DNA from: Candidatus Parcubacteria bacterium
GTDB taxonomy: Bacteria; Patescibacteriota; Patescibacteriia; CAIXNZ01
DNA length: 16,387 nt
Reading direction: 5' to 3'
NCBI GenBank assembly: GCA_026395675.1
Contig: JAPLYF010000087.1
Location: 1-16,387 of the forward strand
The notes under the pieces are model-generated. The model was not told the origin of the DNA. It was given only the letters and a program-made list of their open reading frames with translations, and ran no database searches. The position numbers were made by a program, and so were the translations under genes. Every line of letters begins with the position of its first letter. Positions within the stretch are counted from its first letter, which is position 1. Below, one piece after another: positions 5,756-12,714 of this stretch.

Positions 5756-6625
5756 TCACGGTAGTTTAATGGCAATAATATTTAAGGCAGAGGGCAGAAC
5801 TTTAATATCCAGATAAGGCAGTTCAATCACTTCGCCGTCAATCTGCATGTGCGTTTTTTTGTTAAAAGGCAAAATATAAATCTCTTTGACTTTATGAAAT
5901 TCATAACGCCAATCCTTTTGATAATCTTCAAATAAAAAGCGGCGGATTAAAATAAGCAAATCTTTTAGCCGCAGTGTTTTTAAAATACTGATATTCAAAT
6001 AGCCGTCATCAATTCTTGACTCTGGATTTAAAGTAAGATTAAAGAATTTGGCGAAATTGGAAATAAAAATACTCTGAGCAGTGACTGTTTTGGAATAGCC
6101 ATCAAATTTAAGAAAAAATTTATTGGGCTTAACATTAAAAAAGTTTAAAATCAAGGTGGTCACGTAGGCCAAAATGCCCCAAGCTTTTTTGGCCTTGCGC
6201 GAAGTGTTTTTTATGATTCTGGCATCAAAGCCGCAGCCAGCAGCAATCAGAAAATAATAACGGTTATTAATCAAGCCAACATCTATTTTATGAACGTTAT
6301 TAATAAAGCCCAGGTTAAGCGCTTTGTTAATTTCTAAAGGAATAGCTAAAGATTGAGCCAAAATATTAGCACTGCCGATCGGAATTATGGCCAGCGGGGT
6401 TTGGCTGTGCTTGCTTAAAATCCAAGCAGCCACCTCTTTAATTGTGCCATCTCCGCCACAGGCAAAAATGCGGGCAAACTGATCAGGATCATATTGGATA
6501 AAAGAACCAGTTGAAGTATCGTGCCAAATAAAATTTACATTATATTTATTTAAATAATTTTTTATGGCCTGGTCTTTCTTGCTCTTCTTGCCAGCTTCAG
6601 GATTATAGATAAATAAGATGCGCAT
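5756..6625 (-). CDS. Diacylglycerol kinase / YegS-like lipid kinase family protein
   Basis: This ATP-dependent family phosphorylates diacylglycerol, undecaprenol-like or sphingoid lipids. The 289-residue protein shows FIYNPEAGKKSKK (5-17), the nucleotide-binding CGGDGTIKEVA (56-66) and IIPIGSANILAQSL (80-93), in place of the usual GTAN. A C-terminal beta-sandwich follows with KTHMQIDGEVIELP. The exact substrate cannot be read from sequence. It lies 22 bases after der and 75 bases before pth on the same strand. Together with the LCP gene it points to lipid-carrier or envelope metabolism, which is inference. It has no SD and no obvious damage. Confidence 0.85.
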   Translation of the reverse strand: MRILFIYNPEAGKKSKKDQAIKNYLNKYNVNFIWHDTSTGSFIQYDPDQFARIFACGGDGTIKEVAAWILSKHSQTPLAIIPIGSANILAQSLAIPLEINKALNLGFINNVHKIDVGLINNRYYFLIAAGCGFDARIIKNTSRKAKKAWGILAYVTTLILNFFNVKPNKFFLKFDGYSKTVTAQSIFISNFAKFFNLTLNPESRIDDGYLNISILKTLRLKDLLILIRRFLFEDYQKDWRYEFHKVKEIYILPFNKKTHMQIDGEVIELPYLDIKVLPSALNIIAIKLP

Positions 6626-6647
6626 TGTTCGGATATTTTATTTTTAC

Positions 6648-8018
6648 TTATTCATTTTTAAGGGTGAGACTAAGGGGAGTACCAATAAGATTAAATTTTC
6701 GCCTTAATGAATTCTCCAGATATTTAAGATAGGATTGTTTCAAGGTGTCATGTTTTCTGATTTGGATAGTAAACTTGGGCGGGTTTGTCCTGATTTGCTT
6801 TAAATTTGATAAATAAGGAAATTTGCCGGCCGGACCGACGGTTGGTCTTTGTTTTTTTAAGGCCTGCTTGAGGAATTTACTCAAAGCGCTGTCAGAAATT
6901 TTGATTTGGCGCGCCTGATAAACTTCCATGGCCAAATCCAAAATTTTATGAACATTCTGGTGAGTTTGGGCTGAAATGAATAAGACCGGTGCCCAAGTCA
7001 GATATGGAAAAAATCGATAAATCTTTTTTAAATATTGGCTTTGGCTTTGGTTTGTTTTATCCTCAATTTGATCCCATTTGTTGGCAATAATAATTATGCT
7101 GATATTAGCATCTAGTAAAACCTTGCTGAGTTTATTATCCTGGACAGTAATTGGTTCAAAGATGTCCAGGACTAAAAGACATAAATCAGAGTGCCGGGCA
7201 TTGATTAAGCTTTTTTTAACTGAAATTTTTTCCAAAGTTCCGCTGATTTTGGCTTGCTTTCTAATGCCAGCTGTGTCAATTAAAATAATGTTTTGCTCTT
7301 TATATTCCAAATTCGTATCAATGGCTTCACGGGTAGTAAAGGGAATAGGGGAAACAATGACCCTTTCTTCTCCGAGCAGAGCATTTAAAAGCGATGATTT
7401 GCCAACATTGGGTTTGCCAATTATTGAAATTTTAATCGGCTTTTTTAATTCGAATTTTTCGGCTTTTTTAACCTTTTTTATTTTTTTCAAATTAACAATA
7501 ATATTATCTAAAAGGTCGCCAGTCATAGAACCATTTATGGCAGAAACATAAACTGGCTCACCCAGGCCGAGCTTAAAAAATTCTGCCCCTTGACCTTGAT
7601 ATTTCAGAGAGTCAGTTTTATTGGCAACCACGATTATTTTTTTATCAATTTTTTTTAGGGCTTGGGCTAGTTCTTTATCTTGGGGCAGCAGGCCAGCTTG
7701 AATATCTACTAAAAATAATATTAAATCAGCTTGTTTTAAAGCGGCTTGGGTTTTTTTGATAATATCCAAAGAGTATTCAATATTTAGCCGGGCAGGCATT
7801 TTCTTTAATTTTTTTGAAGGGATGATTGTTTCAAGTCCGCCAGTATCAATTAATTCAAAATTAATGCCCTGCCAATAAACCAGGCCTTTTAATTGATCAC
7901 GGGTGGTGCCGGGAATTTTCGAAGTCAGTGATTTTGGTTTTTCAAGCAAACGATTAAAAAGAGTTGATTTGCCAACATTGGCGCGGCCGAAAATAATGAC
8001 TTGAGGAAAGGTTTTCAT
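6648..8018 (-). CDS. der: Ribosome assembly GTPase Der (EngA)
   Basis: Der is a double-GTPase needed for large ribosomal subunit maturation. The 456 residues hold GTPase 1 with GRANVGKS (11-18), DTGG (58-61) and NKTD (133-136). GTPase 2 has GKPNVGKS (201-208), DTAG (248-251) and NKWD (313-316). A KH-like RNA-binding domain lies at about 368-456, including RPTVGPAGKFPYLSNLKQIRT, given here as the segment 391-411. The switch region of the second domain reads PFTTREAID where many homologues have GTTRDAID, a small oddity. It starts at ATG 8018 with no SD and sits 38 bases downstream of the LCP gene and 22 bases upstream of the kinase gene, so it is co-transcribed. Confidence 0.95.
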   Translation of the reverse strand: MKTFPQVIIFGRANVGKSTLFNRLLEKPKSLTSKIPGTTRDQLKGLVYWQGINFELIDTGGLETIIPSKKLKKMPARLNIEYSLDIIKKTQAALKQADLILFLVDIQAGLLPQDKELAQALKKIDKKIIVVANKTDSLKYQGQGAEFFKLGLGEPVYVSAINGSMTGDLLDNIIVNLKKIKKVKKAEKFELKKPIKISIIGKPNVGKSSLLNALLGEERVIVSPIPFTTREAIDTNLEYKEQNIILIDTAGIRKQAKISGTLEKISVKKSLINARHSDLCLLVLDIFEPITVQDNKLSKVLLDANISIIIIANKWDQIEDKTNQSQSQYLKKIYRFFPYLTWAPVLFISAQTHQNVHKILDLAMEVYQARQIKISDSALSKFLKQALKKQRPTVGPAGKFPYLSNLKQIRTNPPKFTIQIRKHDTLKQSYLKYLENSLRRKFNLIGTPLSLTLKNE

Positions 8019-8056
8019 ATAAAAGTAAATAATTGGTCAGATAAAAAATAGCTAAA

Positions 8057-9442
8057 TTATTCTAACTTGGTTAAGCCCTGCTGATTTTGCCCTAAAATTA
8101 TTAAAAAATCAATGTTGGCGGAGTGCGGAATGGTTTCCAGATTTTCAGACAAGACATCTGCATCAAATTTATTTTTTAAATTTTCGAGTGCCGCATTTTT
8201 CTGTCCGGCTGTGAGATCATAGATGACAGTTTTTTGGTAGCTTTGCTTTTGAGCATTGCCAAATTTCACAACTTCATAGCCGTTATCCTTTAAGGAAAGA
8301 TAGGTCCGATAAGCCAGCCCTTCTATCCTGGTGCCGTTCTGAACTTCGATTTTTATTCGCTCAACTTTTTTGGCCTCACTCGCCGTAGCCGGTTCAAAAA
8401 CATACTTTACCATTTGTTGCAGTTTAAAAAAGGACATATCCTTGGGCAGCAGCAAATAGGCACCATTAATATTGGTGGCATAAAGAGGGCCATCCGGACC
8501 GTCTTGTAAAACCAGGTTGGTTATATTTTCCGGTTTGACTTTTTTAGCCAGTTTGACCAGTTTGAAAATTTCCCAGACATTTAAATTGGTGGAAACATGA
8601 TTTTTATAAAGATCCATTAAGGCCGAAATTTTCCGATAACTTAAAAAAGTCGTGAAAGAAAGAGCTTTATCTTTAATAGCCCGCAAAACCTGCTGCTGTC
8701 TTTTACTGCGGGCAAAATCAGAGCTTTCATTATTCGTGCCATGCCTGGAGCGGGCATAATTTAAGGCAGTCCGGCCGTCCATGTTTTGCCAGCCCTGTGA
8801 AAAAGAAACAGTTTGAAAACCATAATTGTCAGTCGGGAATTGATTATCAGTAAAACTATTTTCAACATAGATATTGAGTCCTCCCAGTTCATTGATTAAA
8901 TTTTCAAAACCAGAAAAATCCAAACGAATATAATAATGAATGGGTATATCGAAAACATTACCGATAACATCAGCAGCGGATTGGGAGCCAGAGTCAGGAT
9001 TTTTCATTTCACCAAAATGATTGGCCTCATTTATTTTGCGCCAGCCATAACCAGGAATGGGCACTGATAAATCTCTAGGAATTGAAATTAAAGAGGCTTT
9101 ATTCTCAGATGGCTTGAGGGAGAGCAGGAGAATAGTATCTGTTAAATAGGGTCCAGGATGACCTTCGCCGCCCATGCCCAGCAGCAAAATATTTATCCGA
9201 TCGTCTGATTCACCTTTAAGCAATTGGTCTTTACTAAGGGAAAATCCAAAATTTTGGAAGATATTAATTTTTTCAAGGTTATTTATAACACTGTCGCCAG
9301 AGAGAATTATTTGTATAGAAAATATTAAAATAAAAATACCCAAAAAAATTAAAGGGTAAAAAAGAATTCTTGAGAATGCACCTTTTTCTCTCCTTGGTTT
9401 TTTCTCAAAGGGATTTAAAAAATTTATTTTTGGGTTATTCAT
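8057..9442 (-). CDS. LytR-CpsA-Psr (LCP) family envelope protein with LytR C-terminal domain
   Basis: LCP enzymes transfer polymers from undecaprenyl-phosphate carriers to the cell wall or surface. The 461-residue protein has a short basic cytoplasmic tail (1-25) and one membrane helix (26-48). The LCP domain (about 84-258) contains LLLGMGGEG (86-94), TDTILLLSL (101-109) with Asp102, ISIPRDLSVPIPGYG with Arg123, YARSRHG (229-235) and SDFARSKRQQQVLRA (241-255). A LytR_C-like domain follows (363-452; IKIEVQNGTRIEGLA). It is the first gene of the four-gene operon, with a promoter at 9489-9517. It would act outside the membrane. The substrate in this organism is unknown. Confidence 0.92.
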   Translation of the reverse strand: MNNPKINFLNPFEKKPRREKGAFSRILFYPLIFLGIFILIFSIQIILSGDSVINNLEKINIFQNFGFSLSKDQLLKGESDDRINILLLGMGGEGHPGPYLTDTILLLSLKPSENKASLISIPRDLSVPIPGYGWRKINEANHFGEMKNPDSGSQSAADVIGNVFDIPIHYYIRLDFSGFENLINELGGLNIYVENSFTDNQFPTDNYGFQTVSFSQGWQNMDGRTALNYARSRHGTNNESSDFARSKRQQQVLRAIKDKALSFTTFLSYRKISALMDLYKNHVSTNLNVWEIFKLVKLAKKVKPENITNLVLQDGPDGPLYATNINGAYLLLPKDMSFFKLQQMVKYVFEPATASEAKKVERIKIEVQNGTRIEGLAYRTYLSLKDNGYEVVKFGNAQKQSYQKTVIYDLTAGQKNAALENLKNKFDADVLSENLETIPHSANIDFLIILGQNQQGLTKLE

Positions 9443-9488
9443 TTTGATAAATAAAATAAGGTCAGTAAAAGTTTATTACCTCTTATTA

Positions 9489-9517
9489 ATTAAATCAAAA
9501 ATTTTAAATTTGTTCAA
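9489..9517 (-). promoter_or_regulatory. Promoter of the LCP-der-kinase-pth operon
   Basis: Read on the minus strand, TTGAAC (9517-9512) and TTTAAT (9494-9489) are 17 bases apart. The predicted start is near 9482, giving a leader of about 40 bases before ATG 9442. It is back to back with the lepB promoter, whose -35 box lies only ten bases away. Confidence 0.6.
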
Positions 9518-9527
9518 GTCCAATAAT

Positions 9528-9556
9528 TTGTCAAAAAAAATTTTTTATGATATAAT
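9528..9556 (+). promoter_or_regulatory. Promoter of lepB-hisS
   Basis: TTGTCA (9528-9533) and a perfect TATAAT (9551-9556) are 17 bases apart. An A/T tract fills the spacer. Start near 9563, so the leader to ATG 9594 is about 30 bases and lacks an SD. Confidence 0.75.
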
Positions 9557-9593
9557 TTTGTAAACCACTTTTTTATAATTAATTTTGCTAAAA

Positions 9594-10217
9594 ATGTCCT
9601 CAAATAAAGACGACCAGTTTGAGTGGAAAACAAGCTCAACCTATGATTCTCTGGGTAAAACAATAGGTGAATTTGTTTTAGAGATAATTAAAGTTGTAGT
9701 TATTTCACTGGCCATTATCATTCCAGTCAGATATTTTTTAATTCAGCCGTTTTATGTCAAAGGCGCTTCGATGGAGCCGAATTTCCATGATCACGAATAT
9801 TTGATTATCAATGAAATCGCTTATCGCTTCTACGAGCCCCAGCGCGGCGATATAATTGTTTTTCGCTATCCCAAGGACCCGAGCCAGTATTTTATCAAAA
9901 GAATTATTGGTTTGCCAGGTGAAAAAGTAAAAATAAAAGATAACAAGGTTTATATTTTTAATGATAAGTATCCAAACGGTATTGAGCTCAATGAAGAAAC
10001 TTATTTGACTGAAGATAAGGAAACTCTCAATTTTGGTAAAACAGAATTTATTCTTGATAAAGATGAATATTTTGTTTTAGGGGATAATCGCAATTCAAGC
10101 CTGGATTCGCGGAAATTTGGGCCAGTGCCCAGGCATCTAATTATTGGTGAGGCCTGGATTCGCGGCTGGCCATTTGATAAAATTACAATTTTTCAAACAC
10201 CAAAATATAATATATAA
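9594..10217 (+). CDS. lepB: Signal peptidase I
   Basis: LepB removes signal peptides of exported proteins on the outer face of the membrane. The 207-residue protein has a soluble N-tail (1-28) and one membrane helix (about 30-50). The catalytic Ser59 lies in KGASMEPNF and the general-base Lys102 in YFIKRIIGLPGE (99-110). The box GDNRNSSLDSR (163-173) is followed by WIRGWPFD. A TTG three codons upstream (9585) is an alternative start, but ATG 9594 is simpler. It is 33 bases before hisS on the same strand. The two secreted proteins at 12715 and 14837 are plausible substrates. Confidence 0.94.
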   Translation: MSSNKDDQFEWKTSSTYDSLGKTIGEFVLEIIKVVVISLAIIIPVRYFLIQPFYVKGASMEPNFHDHEYLIINEIAYRFYEPQRGDIIVFRYPKDPSQYFIKRIIGLPGEKVKIKDNKVYIFNDKYPNGIELNEETYLTEDKETLNFGKTEFILDKDEYFVLGDNRNSSLDSRKFGPVPRHLIIGEAWIRGWPFDKITIFQTPKYNI

Positions 10218-10250
10218 TTTGGCAATTAGCCATTAGCTCTTTGTAAGAGT

Positions 10251-11666
10251 ATGCCCAAAATTAAGAAAAAAAATATTTCGAAAAAATATAAAAAAATAAA
10301 AGTCGCGATTAAAAAAATAAAAATCGAACCCGCGGCTAAGGTTTTTAAAGTTTCCAAAACAACTCCCCAAGTTTTGAGAGGATTTAAGGATATTTTACCA
10401 GGCGAACAAAAATATTGGGATTTATTAAGAACAAAGGCAGAACAAATAGTTCAAGACTTTGGTTACGAGAGAATTGATTTCCCCTTGCTTGAAGAAACAA
10501 GTTTATTTATCAGAGCCGTAGGCAAAGAAACAGATATTATAGAAAAAGAAATGTTTTCTTTTGAGGATCGGAGTGGAGATCAGGTGAGTTTGCGGCCAGA
10601 AGGCACGGCTCAGGTAGCGCGTGCTTATATTAATCATGGCATGCTCAATCTGCCTCAGCCGGTTAAACTCTATTATCTGGGCCCCATGTTTAGATATGAT
10701 CGTCCTCAATCAGGCCGCTACCGTCAGTTTAACCAATTTGGTTTTGAGGCCCTGGGTGAAATGCATCCAGTTTTAGACGCGCAGATCATTATCATGACCT
10801 ATAATTTTTTCAAAGAACTGGGTTTAAAGATTAGTTTACAGATCAATAGTATTGGCTGTTTAAATTGCCGCAAAGAATATAAGGTTCAATTATTGAATTA
10901 TTACAAAACACAAAAAGCAGACTTATGTGAGGATTGTAAAATTAGGCTGGGCAAAAATCCTTTGCGGCTTTTGGACTGCAAGGAGGAAAAATGCCAGGCA
11001 GTTTCTGAAGACGCCCCGCAGATTGTTGATTGGCTTTGCGAGGACTGCAAGAATCATTTTGTCAGAGTTTTGGAATTTTTAGATGATTTGGAAATACCAT
11101 ATAATCTTAATTCGCGTTTAGTCAGAGGTTTGGATTATTACACCAAAACAGTTTTTGAAGTTTGGCCTGGCCCTGGCACGCCTCGCGAGGCGGGGCAAGG
11201 AGAGACAGAAGGCGAAGAAAAAAAAGCGCAGATAGCTTTAGGCGGTGGCGGACGTTATGATAATTTGATTGAGTTATTGGGCGGCAGACCCACGCCTGCG
11301 GTCGGAGCTTCGCTTGGTTTAGAAAGGATAATTTTGAAAATCAAAGAAGCCAATCTTGAAATGCCGCTAATTCAAAAAGCTGATATTTTCGTCGCTCAAT
11401 TGGGCGAGACCCCTAAAAGAAAAGCCATGGCGCTTTATGAAACGCTCAGGCAGGAAGGGTTTAAAATTGCCGAGGCTTTTTCCAAGGATGGGCTTAAAAA
11501 TCAATTAGAAATCGCCAATAAATTAGATGTAAAATATACTTTAATTTTAGGCCAAAAAGAACTTTCTGAGGGTACAATATTATTGCGTGATATGGAGGGC
11601 GGAGTGCAAGAAACCATCAATTATAATAAAATCATCAAAGAATTAAAAAAACGTCTGGAAAAATAA
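10251..11666 (+). CDS. hisS: Histidyl-tRNA synthetase with Lys-rich N-terminal tail
   Basis: The enzyme attaches histidine to tRNA-His. It has 471 residues. The family start, LRGFKDILPGE, is at 42-52, and motif 2 covers LRPEGTAQVARAYINH (114-129) and GPMFRYDRPQSGRYRQF (144-160). The His-binding RGLDYYTKTVFEV is at 292-304, and motif 3 spans GGGGRYDNLI (331-340) and GASLGLERI (352-360). The anticodon domain follows from about 376. Cys pairs at 203/206, 226/229, 243/248 and 263/266 in the insertion domain look like zinc sites. Oddities are a 40-residue tail almost entirely Lys/Ile/Val before the core, and a Gly/Pro/Glu linker (306-326) whose DNA contains a perfect 14-bp palindrome. It is probably co-transcribed with lepB. 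No SD is present. Confidence 0.95.
   Translation: MPKIKKKNISKKYKKIKVAIKKIKIEPAAKVFKVSKTTPQVLRGFKDILPGEQKYWDLLRTKAEQIVQDFGYERIDFPLLEETSLFIRAVGKETDIIEKEMFSFEDRSGDQVSLRPEGTAQVARAYINHGMLNLPQPVKLYYLGPMFRYDRPQSGRYRQFNQFGFEALGEMHPVLDAQIIIMTYNFFKELGLKISLQINSIGCLNCRKEYKVQLLNYYKTQKADLCEDCKIRLGKNPLRLLDCKEEKCQAVSEDAPQIVDWLCEDCKNHFVRVLEFLDDLEIPYNLNSRLVRGLDYYTKTVFEVWPGPGTPREAGQGETEGEEKKAQIALGGGGRYDNLIELLGGRPTPAVGASLGLERIILKIKEANLEMPLIQKADIFVAQLGETPKRKAMALYETLRQEGFKIAEAFSKDGLKNQLEIANKLDVKYTLILGQKELSEGTILLRDMEGGVQETINYNKIIKELKKRLEK
11179..11192. repeat. 14-bp GC palindrome inside hisS
   Basis: CGCCTCGCGAGGCG is a perfect palindrome in an otherwise AT-rich gene. It encodes part of the extra linker between the His-binding motif and motif 3 of HisRS, as if a small palindromic repeat had entered the frame without breaking it. 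Confidence 0.6.
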
Positions 11667-11745
11667 GTTTTTTAGCATATTTTGTAGAAAAAGCTTAAAT
11701 TCTAATAAGGGCGTTTTTTTGTTAATTTATTCACATTAAATTGAT

Positions 11746-11774
11746 TTGACTTTGATTTAAGTTCCTGTTAAAAT
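11746..11774 (+). promoter_or_regulatory. Promoter of rpsU with extended -10
   Basis: TTGACT (11746-11751) and TAAAAT (11769-11774) are 17 bases apart, with a TG dinucleotide at 11766-11767 forming an extended -10. Start is near 11781, giving a 30-base leader. The gap from hisS (11667-11745) has a T7 run (11714-11720) but only a poor stem before it, so I do not call a hisS terminator. Confidence 0.7.
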
Positions 11775-11785
11775 TAGATTAACCT

Positions 11786-11798
11786 TTAAGGAAAGGAG
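11786..11798 (+). promoter_or_regulatory. SD of rpsU inside a small hairpin
   Basis: AAAGGAG (11792-11798) lies 12 bases before ATG 11811, longer than usual spacing. CCTTT (about 11783-11787) can pair with AAAGG (11792-11796) around AAGG, which would partly hide the SD. It is the only clear SD before a housekeeping gene in this window. Confidence 0.6.
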
Positions 11799-11810
11799 AA
11801 TTTTTGAATT

Positions 11811-12032
11811 ATGGCTGAGGTTAAAAGAAAAAAAGGGGAGACATTTGAAAGTTTGCTCAGACGTTTTAATAAGAGAATTTTGCAAAGCGGTAAATTATTA
11901 CAAGCAAAAAAGGTTAGATTTTTAGAAAAACAACCTAATAAAAATTTAGCCAAAAAATTGGCTTTAAGACGTTTGAAAATTAAAGCCCAAAAAGAATATT
12001 TGAGAAAGATTGGCAAATTGATTGAAGAATAA
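11811..12032 (+). CDS. rpsU: Small ribosomal subunit protein bS21
   Basis: bS21 sits on the 30S platform next to the 3' end of 16S rRNA and helps initiation. The 73-residue protein has the family pattern: a short acidic-basic start, GETFESLLRRFNKRILQSG, then Arg/Lys-rich helices (KKLALRRLKIKAQKEYLRK). Length is normal. It has its own promoter and, unlike its neighbours, an SD, which in other bacteria fits autoregulated bS21 synthesis. The yqeY-like gene follows after a repeat-filled gap, a pairing common in bacteria. Confidence 0.92.
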   Translation: MAEVKRKKGETFESLLRRFNKRILQSGKLLQAKKVRFLEKQPNKNLAKKLALRRLKIKAQKEYLRKIGKLIEE

Positions 12033-12035
12033 TAA

Positions 12036-12240
12036 GGATACGAATATACAAATTGCCCCGAAGGGGCCCCTTTGGGGCTACAAATAATACAAATTATTAA
12101 TCAGTAAATTAATAATTAAGCAAAGCCAGTAAATGAAGATTGATTCATTTCTTCAGCTAAGCTACCTATTTGTAAAATTTGTCCCGAAGGGATCCCGCTG
12201 GGATATAGTATTCGCCTGCCTGCCGGCAGGCAGGTAAATT
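12036..12240. repeat. Hairpin-rich intergenic repeat, copy 2
   Basis: The rpsU-yqeY gap is a chain of short palindromes. It holds GCCCC-GAA-GGGGC and CCCC-TTT-GGGG (12055-12078), AATTATTAAT/ATTAATAATT (about 12093-12117), and TGAAGA/TCTTCA (12134-12139 with 12150-12155). After these come TCCC-GAA-GGGA and TCCC-GCT-GGGA (12182-12203) and the perfect 20-bp palindrome CCTGCCTGCCGGCAGGCAGG (12215-12234). Its left edge, CGAATATACAAATT, is repeated at 266, and its right part is roughly the inverse of its left part. No gene or promoter is convincing. The message may read through it into yqeY. Confidence 0.6.
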
Positions 12241-12247
12241 TGTAACC

Positions 12248-12691
12248 ATGTCAATTTTAGAACAAATAGAAAAAGATTTTCAGCAAGCTTTCAAAGAAAG
12301 AAAGGCAAGCGAAGTTTCAACCTTACGCTTAATTTTGGCCGCTTTAAAAAATGAAAGAATTAAAAAAATGGCTGACTTAGATGATGATGATGTTTCAAGG
12401 GTAATGAAAAGCGAAATTAAAAAAAGAAAAGAGGCCATTAGTGATTATGAAATAGGGGCAAGACAAGATCTGGCAGATAGAGAAAAAGCAGAAATAAAAA
12501 TTATTGAAAAATATTTACCCGCCCAATTAGAGGAAAAGGTGATTAGGGAAAAAATTAAAGAGATTTTAAAAAAGACAGATCAGGATAATTTGGGGAAATT
12601 AATGGGACAAATAATGAAAGATTTACAGGGCCAGGCCGATGGCAACCAAGTTAGAAAAATACTGGAGGAAGAGATAGCCCATAAAAAATAA
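12248..12691 (+). CDS. GatB/YqeY domain protein (YqeY-like)
   Basis: The 147-residue, highly charged and helical protein matches the stand-alone YqeY family, which resembles the tRNA-binding tail domain of amidotransferase subunit GatB. A tRNA-related role is assumed for the family but the exact job is not established. Typical marks are LRLILAALKNERI (26-38), EIKKRKEAISDYE, DLADREKAEIKIIEKYLPAQL and GKLMGQIMKDLQGQADGNQV. It is complete, has no SD, follows rpsU, and ends 23 bases before the first surface-protein gene with no terminator seen between. Confidence 0.9.
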   Translation: MSILEQIEKDFQQAFKERKASEVSTLRLILAALKNERIKKMADLDDDDVSRVMKSEIKKRKEAISDYEIGARQDLADREKAEIKIIEKYLPAQLEEKVIREKIKEILKKTDQDNLGKLMGQIMKDLQGQADGNQVRKILEEEIAHKK

Positions 12692-12714
12692 ACATTCAAT
12701 TTAAATAAAATCCC

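Noticed and set aside
11667..11725. Terminator after hisS
   Set aside because: A T7 run is present but the preceding stem is only CTTA/TAAG with poor flanks, so it cannot be called with confidence.
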